A stretch of 9,654 nt of DNA, taken from an uncultured Collinsella sp. GTDB taxonomy: Bacteria; Actinomycetota; Coriobacteriia; Coriobacteriales; Coriobacteriaceae. Below are positions 1-6,280 of the stretch, piece by piece. The stretch lies in contig CAKUCJ010000031.1 of the NCBI GenBank assembly GCA_934643435.1, forward strand, positions 1 to 9,654, given 5' to 3'. Position 1 is the first letter of the stretch. Each line of letters begins with the position of its first letter. A model generated the notes under the pieces. That model saw nothing but the letters and a program-made list of their open reading frames with translations. It was not told the DNA's origin and ran no database searches. The position numbers and the translations under genes were made by a program.

Positions 1-570
1 ACGCTCATGGGACTCGCCGCGGGCTGGGAGTTTCTTAAGATCGCGGGCGTCAGCAACGTTGTCCTATCGCTCGCCTATGCGCAGTTTATGAGTGTGGGAA
101 CGGATTCGTGCATCCTGATCGCCGCGACGATGGCAACGTTTGCCGTTTGGGGCATGCCCTTTGGCGCGTCGCTCCGCGTTGCGGATAAGGACGAGAAGGC
201 GCTCATGCTGGGCTATTCAATCTCGGGTGTTCTTGGCGGCGTAAGCGAGCCGGCGCTGTACGGTTGCGGCTTTAAATATGGCAGGTGCCTGACGTGCATG
301 GCCATTGGCGGCGCCGTCGGAGGCCTTGTTGCGGCCGTGGGCCACGTTACGGCCTATACCATCGGCATGACGAATGTCCTCATGGTCATTGGCTTTGCCA
401 CGGGCGGTATCTCGAACCTGCTGTGGTGCTGCGCCGCCGGCGGTGTGGCATTTGCGGTGTCTGCGGCGCTGAGCTACTGCTTTGGCGTGGTGTCGACGAA
501 GGAGCAGACGACGGAGGACGGAGCCATTTCGTCCGAAGCCTCAAAGAACGTGGCCGAAGCAAGCGCATAA
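1..570 (+). CDS. PTS sugar transporter, EIIC membrane component (C-terminal part, 5' end outside window)
   Basis: This is the C-terminal 189 codons of a phosphotransferase-system permease, the membrane subunit that carries a sugar inward while EIIB phosphorylates it. The reading frame is open from base 1, so the gene begins upstream. Alternating hydrophobic segments run through the piece. The segment GGVSEPALYG (about nt 235-264) matches the G-(I/V)-(T/S)-E-P-A-(I/L)-Y-G signature of the beta-glucoside/sucrose/trehalose EIIC family. After the last membrane segment the protein ends in a short polar tail rich in Glu, Ala and Ser, with no fused EIIA domain; family members are often EIIBCA fusions, so EIIA would have to be supplied elsewhere. 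The substrate cannot be told from this fragment. A terminator follows within 40 nt, so this is the last gene of its unit. Family call is firm; the exact sugar is unknown. Confidence 0.85.
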   Translation, partial: TLMGLAAGWEFLKIAGVSNVVLSLAYAQFMSVGTDSCILIAATMATFAVWGMPFGASLRVADKDEKALMLGYSISGVLGGVSEPALYGCGFKYGRCLTCMAIGGAVGGLVAAVGHVTAYTIGMTNVLMVIGFATGGISNLLWCCAAGGVAFAVSAALSYCFGVVSTKEQTTEDGAISSEASKNVAEASA

Positions 571-609
571 ATCGACGCGATAAAGGGACAGTCCCGCGTT
601 TCGCATTTC

Positions 610-642
610 AAGGCTGCAGCCCCTGTGGGTTGCGGCCTTTTT
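610..642 (+). terminator. Rho-independent terminator after the PTS gene
   Basis: A 12-bp stem pairs 610-621 with 628-639, with two G-T wobbles, and closes a six-base loop. It is followed by a run of five T (638-642) that overlaps the stem base. It lies 40 nt past the PTS stop codon. The T-run also begins the promoter-like sequence of the next gene. Confidence 0.85.
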
Positions 643-669
643 GTATCTGGAGGACAAAGTGGCTACACT
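641..669 (+). promoter_or_regulatory. Possible sigma-70-type promoter for the metal exporter gene
   Basis: TTGTAT (641-646) and TACACT (664-669) are spaced by 17 nt and match the -35 and -10 consensus at 3 and 4 of 6 positions. An overlapping TACAAT (669-674) is a better -10 but lacks a good -35. The site lies between the terminator of the upstream gene and the start at 718, where a promoter is expected. Evidence is weak. Confidence 0.3.
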
Positions 670-717
670 ACAATCCGTTTGAGCAATAGATATATATAGG
701 TAGTACCGTGGGGGCTG

Positions 718-1878
718 ATGAAGATGGTCGAGTGGATCGTTCGTCGTGCGCAGGGCGACCGTGCGCGCGTGGGAACGTTGACGGGTGTGGTGTGTATTCT
801 CGCCAATGTGGCATTATGCGCTGCAAAGGGTGCCATCGGCGTGGTGTCGGGATCGGTCTCGATCGTGGCGGACGCTATGAACAACCTGTCCGATGCCAGC
901 TCGAATATCGTGAGCGTCCTGGGCTTTAAGCTGGCGAGCAAGCCGGCCGACCCCGAGCACCCCTACGGTCACGGTCGCTACGAGTATCTTTCCGGCCTGG
1001 TCGTGGCGGCGCTTGTGCTGCTCATCGGCCTTGAGCTGGTGAAGTCCTCGGTGGAGCGCATCGTCCGCCCCGAGCCTGTCGAGTTCTCGCTTGCCATGGT
1101 GGCGGTCTTGGTGCTGTCGATGGTCGTTAAGCTCTGGATGGCGGCCCTCAACCAAAAGCTCGGCGATCGCATTGAGTCCGAGACGCTGCATGCGACCGCG
1201 CAGGATTCCAAGAATGATGTCCTTGCCACGGGCGCCGTGTTAGCGTGCGCAATTGTTTCGCAGGTGACAGGCATCAACCTCGATGCCTGGGTCGGACTCG
1301 CCGTTGGCGCCTATATTGGCTGGAGTGGTTTTGAACTCATCCAGGATACGGTGAGCCCGCTTTTGGGCCAGGCGCCCGATCCTAAGCTGGTCAAGCACAT
1401 TCGAGACAAGATCATGAGCTACCCCGGCGTTTTGGGCGTCCACGACCTGATGGTTCACGACTACGGCCCGGGCAGGAAGTTCGCAAGCGCTCACGCCGAG
1501 ATGGCAGCCGAGGCCAGCCCGCTGGAAAGTCACGACACGCTCGATAACATCGAGCAGTCGTTTAGGAACGAAGACGGCATGATTGTCACGCTCCATTACG
1601 ACCCCATCGTGACCGACGACCCCAAAGTGGCGAGCATGCGCTTACGCATTCACGCCATGGCCCAGGAGATTGATAGCCGCCTTTCGGTTCACGACCTACG
1701 CTGTGTGCCGGGTCCTACGCACACCAACGTGATCTTTGACTGCGTGCGACCCTCGGATTTGGCGATGAGCGCAGAGGACCTAAAGCGCGCGTTGGCGAAA
1801 CGTGTCGAATCCGAATATCCCAAGTCGATTGCCAAGATCACGATCGACGAAGACTATGTCGGCCATACCCACGAGTAG
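718..1878 (+). CDS. Cation diffusion facilitator (CDF) family metal exporter, possibly manganese-type
   Basis: A 386-residue inner-membrane transporter that would export a divalent metal ion in exchange for protons. Six membrane segments fall roughly at residues 20-42, 45-70, 90-110, 122-143, 160-182 and 187-205. Family marks are the HPYGHGR motif after TM2 (81-87) and the cytoplasmic segment HDLMVHDYGPGR (242-253). The transport site reads N55-x3-D59 in TM2 and D163-x3-D167 in TM5. Zinc exporters of the family usually have His or Asp at the first position and His at the third. An N-D-D-D set resembles what I recall of Mn-exporting members such as MntE, so manganese is an inference. After the usual C-terminal domain (about 212-300) comes a further ~85 residues including PGPTHTNVIFD, as in the longer CDF subfamily. 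The start at 718 follows GTGGGGGC by only about 3 nt; ATG at 724 is a possible alternative. It probably shares a transcript with the phosphatase gene 39 nt downstream. Confidence 0.9.
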   Translation: MKMVEWIVRRAQGDRARVGTLTGVVCILANVALCAAKGAIGVVSGSVSIVADAMNNLSDASSNIVSVLGFKLASKPADPEHPYGHGRYEYLSGLVVAALVLLIGLELVKSSVERIVRPEPVEFSLAMVAVLVLSMVVKLWMAALNQKLGDRIESETLHATAQDSKNDVLATGAVLACAIVSQVTGINLDAWVGLAVGAYIGWSGFELIQDTVSPLLGQAPDPKLVKHIRDKIMSYPGVLGVHDLMVHDYGPGRKFASAHAEMAAEASPLESHDTLDNIEQSFRNEDGMIVTLHYDPIVTDDPKVASMRLRIHAMAQEIDSRLSVHDLRCVPGPTHTNVIFDCVRPSDLAMSAEDLKRALAKRVESEYPKSIAKITIDEDYVGHTHE

Positions 1879-1917
1879 GGCCGAGCCGATAAAACAAGTT
1901 ATACAGAAGGGGAGAGC

Positions 1918-2544
1918 ATGAAGCGTCTATATCTACTCCGCCACGGTCAGACAGAATTCAACGTCAAAAAGCTGGTCCAGGGCCGCTGCGATTCTCCGTT
2001 AACCGACCTGGGCCGCAAGCAAGCGGGAATGGCAGCCGCATGGCTCAAGGACCACGGCGTCGTTCCCGACAAAGTGGTCTCTTCGCCCTTAGGCCGAGCC
2101 ATGGACACGGCAAGTCTCGTCGCAACCGAACTCCTCGGCCCGGATGCAGCAGTCGAGCCCTGCGAAGGCATCATCGAACGCAGCTACGGCACCTTCGAAG
2201 AAGGCCCCCACGACGCGCTACCCACCGACGTCTGGGATCCAGGCGAGGACTTAGTCCCCTTCGGAGGAGAGGGAAGCCAAGCCCTGCAAGAACGCATGGT
2301 AGCCACCCTCACCAATCTCATAAGCGCCGAGAACGTCGAAACCCTCCTAGCAGTAAGCCACGGCAGCGCCAGCCGCCAATTCATAAAAACCGCTGCCCCA
2401 GCAGATTTCAAACTCCCAACCAAGCTCCCCAACTGCGCCATCATGATTTTCGATTTCGACGAGGCGGAGTCACAAGCAGAAGACGAACCGCTCCAATGCA
2501 AGTTCACCCTCCAGCAAATAGTGGACCCTCAACAAAGTCATTAG
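1918..2544 (+). CDS. Histidine phosphatase family protein (phosphoglycerate mutase-like)
   Basis: A 208-residue cytoplasmic enzyme of the branch-1 histidine phosphatase superfamily. These enzymes transfer phosphate through a phospho-histidine; members include cofactor-dependent phosphoglycerate mutases and many small-molecule phosphatases. The catalytic set is visible: the RHG motif (R8, H9, G10) with H9 as the expected nucleophile, R60 in SSPLGRA, E87 in IIERSYG as the likely proton donor, and H148 in SHG. The length is nearer to the broad-specificity phosphatases (about 200 residues) than to the 230-250-residue glycolytic mutases, so a phosphatase role is more likely; the substrate is unknown. 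A good ribosome-binding site (AAGGGGAG, 1907-1914) precedes the ATG. TTATAC (1899-1904) resembles a -10 box, but co-transcription with the exporter gene seems simpler. The second half of the gene uses more A-ending codons than the ribosomal genes, consistent with lower expression. Confidence 0.9.
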   Translation: MKRLYLLRHGQTEFNVKKLVQGRCDSPLTDLGRKQAGMAAAWLKDHGVVPDKVVSSPLGRAMDTASLVATELLGPDAAVEPCEGIIERSYGTFEEGPHDALPTDVWDPGEDLVPFGGEGSQALQERMVATLTNLISAENVETLLAVSHGSASRQFIKTAAPADFKLPTKLPNCAIMIFDFDEAESQAEDEPLQCKFTLQQIVDPQQSH

Positions 2545-2574
2545 CCTGAACGAGCAGAGTTAAGCAGACATCAA

Positions 2575-2751
2575 CGTGGCGTTCCCAGTGTGCGGCGGAG
2601 GGGGCGGGCCTGAGACATATTAAGGTTGTCGCGAGTTCCGCACGAACAGGAGAGCACTTAATGTGCTCTCCGTCGTGAGCAGGACTGTAGAGCAGCAACC
2701 TTAATATGTCTCGGGCCCGCCCCCTCCGCCGCACACTGGGAACGTGCCACG
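2575..2751. repeat. 177-nt nested inverted repeat (long foldback element)
   Basis: Arms 2581-2628 and 2696-2743 are reverse complements at 47 of 48 positions; the exception (2611/2713) is a T-G wobble. Past a 2-nt bulge (2744-2745) another 6 bp pair (2575-2580 with 2746-2751). The 67-nt interior is also folded on nearly the same centre: 2634-2638 with 2682-2686 (5 bp, one wobble), 2641-2645 with 2673-2677 (5 bp), and a perfect 9-bp stem 2649-2657 with 2663-2671 closing a 5-base loop. The whole stretch can therefore form one long rod. No T-run follows either side, so it is not a standard terminator. No open reading frame or clear target-site duplication is seen. It may be a MITE-like element or a structured RNA. 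Confidence 0.9.
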
Positions 2752-2793
2752 CACTTTACCTGCGTAAACAATGTGAGTGAAATATGAATCTCG

Positions 2794-2819
2794 ATGGATA
2801 CGCCCGCAGCCGTGTATAC
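2794..2819 (+). promoter_or_regulatory. 26-nt promoter-like element upstream of rplC (copy A)
   Basis: This stretch matches 4659-4684, upstream of rplB, at 23 of 26 positions. Its 3' end, extended by one base, gives TATACT (2815-2820), a good -10 box directly preceded by TG. A -35 box is poor: TCGATG at 2791-2796 with an 18-nt spacer, or TGGATA at 2795-2800 with only 14 nt. It starts 210 nt before the rplC start codon. It is most simply the promoter of the rplC unit, but a binding site for a regulator would fit equally well. Confidence 0.55.
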
Positions 2820-2820
2820 T

Positions 2821-3003
2821 AAACAGCTGTGTGTAACCAGGGGAGTATTCTGGCTGGACAAAATGCCTGCTTAATAGGGTTGTCAGGTAGTCCGGACGCA
2901 ATACAAGGCTGGGGAGCACGTCGTGTAAGTAGTGGTCCTCTAGGGGCGTACGCTCGGTGGTGTACGCATTGTCCCAAGACCACGCGAGAGTTGGGATCAT
3001 ATC
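2821..3003 (+). promoter_or_regulatory. Structured 5' leader of rplC
   Basis: This is a 183-nt non-coding stretch between the presumed promoter and the rplC start. Its strongest fold is hairpin 2946-2954 with 2959-2967 (9 bp, two G-T wobbles, CGGT loop). This sits inside a closing stem 2932-2937 with 2978-2983 (6 bp, perfect). TCCCAA (2972-2977), inside that domain, is the exact complement of TTGGGA (2991-2996), the only Shine-Dalgarno-like sequence before the start. Pairing the two would give a pseudoknot that hides the ribosome-binding site. The fold was found by eye; no energy calculation was done. In E. coli the S10 operon leader is the target of L4, so r-protein feedback is a reasonable inference, but I recognise no known leader family. 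Confidence 0.55.
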
Positions 3004-3624
3004 TTGATCAGCATGATTCTCGGCCGCAAGATTGGCATGACCCAGGTTTGGGACGAGAACGACAACGTCGTTCCCGTCACGGTCATCCAGGCTGGCCCCT
3101 GCGCTGTCTCGCAGGTTAAAACTCAGGCAACCGACGGCTATGACGCCGTCCAGATCGGTTTCGGCGACATCAAGGCCAAGAACGTGAACAAGCCCATGGC
3201 TGGTCACTTCGCCAAGGCTGGCGTCGAGCCTGTCCGCTTCCTTCGTGAGGTCCGCGTCGAGAACGGCGAGGAGCACAAGGTCGGCGAGGTCGTCACCGTC
3301 GCTGATTTCGCTGATGTCGAGAAGGTCGACGTCATCGGTACCTCCAAGGGTAAGGGCTTCCAGGGTCGCATCAAGCGCTGGGGTCAGCGCCGCGGTCCTA
3401 TGACGCATGGTTCTCACTTCCAGCGTCACCCCGGTTCTATCGGTCAGTGCGCCTATCCTGCGCGCGTCCTCAAGGGCGTCAAGATGGCCGGTCACATGGG
3501 TAACGAGCGCGTTACCGTCAAGAACCTTTCCGTTGTCCGCATCGATGCCGAGCAGAACCTCATCTTGGTCAAGGGCGCTGTCCCGGGTGCCAAGAATGGT
3601 CTCGTCGCCATCCGTATGGCCTAA
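3004..3624 (+). CDS. rplC: 50S ribosomal protein L3 (uL3)
   Basis: A 206-residue protein of normal length. L3 binds 23S rRNA early in 50S assembly and reaches toward the peptidyl-transferase centre with a long loop. The N-terminus [10 protein letters not shown] (5-14) and the loop region with [13 protein letters not shown] (133-145) are typical. The chosen start is TTG at 3004, giving [12 protein letters not shown] at 3013 would lose the family's usual three residues before the Ile-Leu-Gly. GGGA (2993-2996) sits 7 nt before the TTG but 16 nt before the ATG, which also favours TTG. A weak Shine-Dalgarno and a TTG start on the first gene of a ribosomal unit suggest controlled initiation. rpsJ, the usual upstream neighbour, is absent. 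rplD follows after 46 nt. Confidence 0.97.
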   Translation: MISMILGRKIGMTQVWDENDNVVPVTVIQAGPCAVSQVKTQATDGYDAVQIGFGDIKAKNVNKPMAGHFAKAGVEPVRFLREVRVENGEEHKVGEVVTVADFADVEKVDVIGTSKGKGFQGRIKRWGQRRGPMTHGSHFQRHPGSIGQCAYPARVLKGVKMAGHMGNERVTVKNLSVVRIDAEQNLILVKGAVPGAKNGLVAIRMA

Positions 3625-3670
3625 GGGCCCAGCCCATTTAGCCCAGCGTCATACCAAGGAGAACACTTAA

Positions 3671-4297
3671 ATGGCAAAGTTTGAAGTAAAGAACAGCGAG
3701 GGCAAGAAGGTCGCCGAGGCCGAGCTCGCCGCTGAGGTGTACGGCATCGAGCCGAACATCCACGTTATGCACCACATCGTCAAGTGCCAGATGGCCTCTT
3801 GGCGTCAGGGCACCCAGTCTGCTAAGGGTCGCTCTGAGGTTTCCGGTGGCGGCAAGAAGCCTTGGCGTCAGAAGGGCACCGGCCGTGCCCGCCAGGGTTC
3901 CATCCGTGCTGCCCAGTGGCGTCACGGTGGCGTTGTCTTCGCCCCCAAGCCCCGTTCCTACGCTAAGCGTATGAACAACAAGGAGGTCAAGCTGGCTATG
4001 CGCTCCGCGCTGTCCGCCAAGCTGGCCGATGGCGAGCTCGTGCTCGTCGACGACTACGGCTTCGAGAAGCCTTCCACCAAGGCTGCCGTCGCCATGCTCA
4101 AGGCTCTCGGCCTTGAGGGCAAGCGTCTGACCATCATCGTTCGCGATGAGGACGTCAACGCCTACCTGTCGTTCCGCAACATTCCCAAGACGTTCATCAT
4201 CACCGCCGACGAGGCCAACACCTACGATCTCGTCAACAACAACGCTGTGCTGATGCCCGCCGACATCGCCGCTCACTTCGGGGAGGTGCTTGCATAA
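3671..4297 (+). CDS. rplD: 50S ribosomal protein L4 (uL4)
   Basis: A 208-residue protein of the usual length. L4 has a globular domain on the 50S surface and a long basic loop reaching the exit tunnel. The loop is visible at about residues 51-92, with GGGKKPWRQKGTGRARQGS (59-77). The common PQFRGGG is here AQWRHGG (81-87). In E. coli L4 represses its own operon by binding the S10 leader. Whether it acts that way here is unknown, but the folded leaders before rplC and rplB make it a natural candidate. AAGGAG (3656-3661) lies 9 nt before the ATG. The stop codon abuts the rplW start with no gap, which points to translational coupling. Confidence 0.97.
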   Translation: MAKFEVKNSEGKKVAEAELAAEVYGIEPNIHVMHHIVKCQMASWRQGTQSAKGRSEVSGGGKKPWRQKGTGRARQGSIRAAQWRHGGVVFAPKPRSYAKRMNNKEVKLAMRSALSAKLADGELVLVDDYGFEKPSTKAAVAMLKALGLEGKRLTIIVRDEDVNAYLSFRNIPKTFIITADEANTYDLVNNNAVLMPADIAAHFGEVLA

Positions 4298-4585
4298 ATG
4301 ACCGCCCACGAGATCATCATCCGTCCGATCGTGTCCGAGCGTTCCTTCTCCGGCATGGAGCTGAACAAGTACACGTTCGAGGTCGCCAAGGATGCTAACA
4401 AGTATCAGATCAAGGACGCTGTCGAGGAGATCTTCGGCGTCAAGGTCGTTCGCGTGAACACCCTGACGGTCAAGCCCAAGACCAAGCGCGTGCGCTATGT
4501 CGCCGGCAAGACCCGTTCTTGGAAGAAGGCCATCGTCACGCTGGCCGAGGGCGACACCATCGAGGTCTTTGGCAACCAGGCCTAA
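4298..4585 (+). CDS. rplW: 50S ribosomal protein L23 (uL23)
   Basis: A 95-residue protein of normal length. L23 sits at the mouth of the exit tunnel and is the docking site for trigger factor and the signal recognition particle. IIRPIVSERS (6-15) and the central GVKVVRVNTLTVKPK segment are characteristic. The ATG directly follows the rplD stop codon, and its ribosome-binding site (GGGGAGG, 4280-4286) lies inside rplD. It is the last gene of the first ribosomal block: a 179-nt non-coding gap with a hairpin and a promoter-like element follows, where rplB usually starts within a few tens of bases. Confidence 0.97.
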   Translation: MTAHEIIIRPIVSERSFSGMELNKYTFEVAKDANKYQIKDAVEEIFGVKVVRVNTLTVKPKTKRVRYVAGKTRSWKKAIVTLAEGDTIEVFGNQA

Positions 4586-4602
4586 GACTCGCTGCTGTTG
4601 AG

Positions 4603-4647
4603 TGAGCTCATGCCTCCCAAATAGGGGAGGCGAGAGCTCAAGGTTTT
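4603..4647 (+). terminator. Hairpin after rplW, possible weak terminator or attenuator
   Basis: A two-part stem pairs 4603-4609 with 4634-4640 (7 bp) and, past a 2 x 2 internal loop, 4612-4618 with 4625-4631 (7 bp), with a 6-base loop. Four T (4644-4647) follow after three bases. The fold is strong, but the T-run is short and not adjacent, so termination would be partial at best. Its place between rplW and the promoter-like element at 4659 suits a boundary between two transcription units. An mRNA-processing or 3'-protecting hairpin is an alternative. Confidence 0.5.
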
Positions 4648-4658
4648 GGGCGTATTAA

Positions 4659-4684
4659 ATGGACACGCCCGGAACCGTGTATAC
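4659..4684 (+). promoter_or_regulatory. 26-nt promoter-like element upstream of rplB (copy B)
   Basis: This is the second copy of the element at 2794-2819, with 3 mismatches in 26. Its 3' part gives TATACG (4680-4685), a weaker -10 than copy A. TGGACA (4660-4665) resembles a -35, but the 13-14-nt gap to the -10-like part is too short for an ordinary sigma-70 promoter. It starts 106 nt before the rplB ATG. An overlapping 6-bp inverted repeat (4648-4653 with 4664-4669) could also fold. The repetition ahead of two ribosomal gene blocks is the main reason to call it regulatory. Confidence 0.5.
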
Positions 4685-4693
4685 GTCCGGTGT

Positions 4694-4761
4694 CATCGCA
4701 CCCGAGGCAGAACCTCGAATCCCTGTCTGCGATGGCTAACGGATTCCTATTGAAAGGGATT
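4694..4761 (+). promoter_or_regulatory. Structured 5' leader of rplB with possible Shine-Dalgarno-sequestering pseudoknot
   Basis: A 7-bp stem pairs 4694-4700 with 4728-4734, enclosing a small 5-bp hairpin (4703-4707 with 4713-4717). The remaining loop sequence AATCCCT (4718-4724) is the exact 7-nt complement of AGGGATT (4755-4761), which contains the rplB ribosome-binding site just before the ATG at 4765. Loop-to-downstream pairing would form a pseudoknot that blocks initiation. The pairings are seen directly; the regulatory role, and a ribosomal protein as ligand, are inferred. Confidence 0.55.
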
Positions 4762-4764
4762 GTA

Positions 4765-5595
4765 ATGGCTGTAAAGCACCTTAAGCCGACCTCCGCTGGT
4801 AGGCGTTGGCAGACGATCTCCGATTTCTCCGAGATCACCTGCACCAAGCCCGAGAAGTCTCTTCTCGAGCCCCTGCCCAAGAAGGCCGGTCGTAACAACA
4901 ACGGCCGCATCACCACCCGCCACCAGGGCGGCGGCGTGAAGCGTCGTTACCGCGTGATCGACTTCAAGCGCAACAAGGACGGCGTGCCCGCCAAGGTTGC
5001 CACGATCGAGTACGATCCGAACCGTTCCGCTCGCATCGCTCTGCTGCACTACGCTGACGGTGAGAAGCGCTACATCCTGGCCCCCAAGGGCCTCGAGGTC
5101 GGTCAGACCATCATGTCCGGTTCTGACGCCGACATCAAGCCGGGCAACGCTCTGCCCCTCGCCGACATCCCCGTCGGTACGCTCATCCACGCCGTCGAGT
5201 TCCAGCCGGGCAAGGGCGCTGCTATCGCCCGTTCCGCCGGTAACTCCTGCCAGCTGATGGGTAAGGAGGGCAAGTACGCCATCGTCCGTATGCCTTCCTC
5301 CGAGATGCGCCGCATCCTCGTTACCTGCCGCGCCACCGTTGGTGAGGTCGGCAACGCCGATCACGCCAACATCGTCATCGGCAAGGCCGGCCGTAAGCGT
5401 CACATGAACGTGCGCCCGACCGTCCGCGGTACCGTCATGAACCCTGTCGACCACCCGCACGGCGGTGGCGAGGGCAAGAACCACACCTCTGGTCGTCCCT
5501 CCGTTACCCCCTGGGGTAAGCCGACGAAGGGCCTTCGTACGCGCAAGAAGAAGAAGGTCTCGAACCAGCACATCATTCGTCGCCGTAAGAAGTAA
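4765..5595 (+). CDS. rplB: 50S ribosomal protein L2 (uL2)
   Basis: A 276-residue protein of the usual length. L2 is among the most conserved ribosomal proteins; it is needed for subunit joining and peptidyl-transferase activity. The signature [15 protein letters not shown] (224-238) is intact, including the conserved histidines 230 and 232, and the C-terminus is strongly basic. The start is ATG at 4765 ([14 protein letters not shown]), which matches the family N-terminus and follows GAAAGGGA (4752-4759). The frame stays open upstream to 4690, but those 25 codons overlap the folded leader and do not resemble L2. It begins the second ribosomal block and is followed by rpsS after 32 nt. Confidence 0.97.
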   Translation: MAVKHLKPTSAGRRWQTISDFSEITCTKPEKSLLEPLPKKAGRNNNGRITTRHQGGGVKRRYRVIDFKRNKDGVPAKVATIEYDPNRSARIALLHYADGEKRYILAPKGLEVGQTIMSGSDADIKPGNALPLADIPVGTLIHAVEFQPGKGAAIARSAGNSCQLMGKEGKYAIVRMPSSEMRRILVTCRATVGEVGNADHANIVIGKAGRKRHMNVRPTVRGTVMNPVDHPHGGGEGKNHTSGRPSVTPWGKPTKGLRTRKKKKVSNQHIIRRRKK

Positions 5596-5627
5596 TTTCG
5601 GATACCGAGTTTTAGGAGAAAGCACTT

Positions 5628-5888
5628 ATGAGCAGAAGTCTCAAAAAGGGCCCGTTCGTGGAGACTCGCCTTCTCTCGCGTATCACCGCGATGAACGAGG
5701 CTGGCAAGAAGGACGTCGTGAAGACCTGGTCCCGCGCGTCCACCATCTTCCCCGAGATGGTTGGTCACACCATCGCCGTCCACGACGGCCGCAAGCATGT
5801 GCCCGTGTATGTTACCGAGTCCATGGTTGGTCACAAGCTCGGCGAGTTCGCGCCGACTCGTACGTTCCGTGGCCACAAGGCCAAATAG
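5628..5888 (+). CDS. rpsS: 30S ribosomal protein S19 (uS19)
   Basis: An 86-residue protein, close to the usual 85-93. S19 sits in the head of the 30S subunit with S13 and contacts the A-site finger of the 50S. The N-terminus [11 protein letters not shown] and the C-terminal run [14 protein letters not shown] are diagnostic. AGGAG (5614-5618) lies 9 nt before the ATG. Its stop codon overlaps the G-rich ribosome-binding site of rplV, 14 nt before the rplV start. Confidence 0.97.
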   Translation: MSRSLKKGPFVETRLLSRITAMNEAGKKDVVKTWSRASTIFPEMVGHTIAVHDGRKHVPVYVTESMVGHKLGEFAPTRTFRGHKAK

Positions 5889-5902
5889 GGGGTTAACCGT
5901 AA

Positions 5903-6274
5903 ATGGCAACTAAGTCTATTGAAACTGAGGCCACCGAGGTTCGCGCCGTCGCTAAGTACGTGCGTGTTTCCCCCAGCAAGGCCCGCCTGGTGGTCGATCT
6001 GATCCGCCGCAAGCCTGTCGCTCAGGCCTTCGACATCCTCCACTTCTGCGACCGCGCCGTCGCCGTGGATGTCGAGAAGGTTCTCCGTTCCGCCGTTGCG
6101 AACGCCGAGAACAACAACGGTCTGCGTGCCGACAACCTGGTTGTCGCCGCTGCCTATGTTGACGAGGGTCCGACGCTTAAGCGCATCCGTCCCCGCGCCA
6201 AGGGTTCCGCTTCTCGCATTCTGAAGCGTACTTCCCACATCACCGTCGTCGTTGCTCCTCGAAAGGAGGCGTAA
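5903..6274 (+). CDS. rplV: 50S ribosomal protein L22 (uL22)
   Basis: A 123-residue protein. L22 has a globular domain on the 50S surface and a beta-hairpin lining the exit tunnel opposite L4; changes in that hairpin are known to affect macrolide susceptibility in other bacteria. The family core is clear: [18 protein letters not shown] near residues 18-35 and the hairpin plus [10 protein letters not shown] near the C-terminus. About 12 residues precede the usual start of the fold, within normal variation. The ribosome-binding site is GGGG right after the rpsS stop codon (5888-5891). The rpsC ribosome-binding site lies in its last codons. Confidence 0.96.
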   Translation: MATKSIETEATEVRAVAKYVRVSPSKARLVVDLIRRKPVAQAFDILHFCDRAVAVDVEKVLRSAVANAENNNGLRADNLVVAAAYVDEGPTLKRIRPRAKGSASRILKRTSHITVVVAPRKEA

Positions 6275-6280
6275 AGCTGT

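Noticed and set aside
2040..2549. 169-codon + strand frame inside the histidine phosphatase gene
   Set aside because: Arg/Pro/Ser-rich shadow in another frame, with no motif; the main frame has all catalytic residues.
2592..2609. G-rich run in the foldback arm considered as a G-quadruplex
   Set aside because: Tracts are uneven (GG, GG, GGGGG, GGG) and the sequence is fully paired in the 48-bp stem, which would be the favoured structure.
2575..2751. Foldback considered as the terminator of the phosphatase gene
   Set aside because: No T-run follows the stem on the + strand, and the size is far beyond a standard terminator; Rho-independent termination is not supported.
2829..3119. 96-codon + strand frame overlapping the rplC leader and start, considered as a leader peptide or a displaced rpsJ
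   Set aside because: It does not resemble S10, has no good ribosome-binding site, and its second half is rplC read in another frame.
2701..3495. 264-codon open frame on the - strand across the rplC leader
   Set aside because: Most of it is antisense to rplC, and the rest runs through the foldback arm; it has no recognisable domain.
4690..4764. In-frame 25-codon extension upstream of rplB
   Set aside because: It overlaps the folded leader, has no L2 similarity, and ATG 4765 gives the exact family N-terminus with a ribosome-binding site.
4747..5625. 292-codon open frame on the - strand opposite rplB
   Set aside because: It is an antisense shadow of a highly expressed GC-rich gene with strong codon bias; the product is Leu/Val/Asp/Gly-rich without recognisable motifs, and the + strand is certainly L2.
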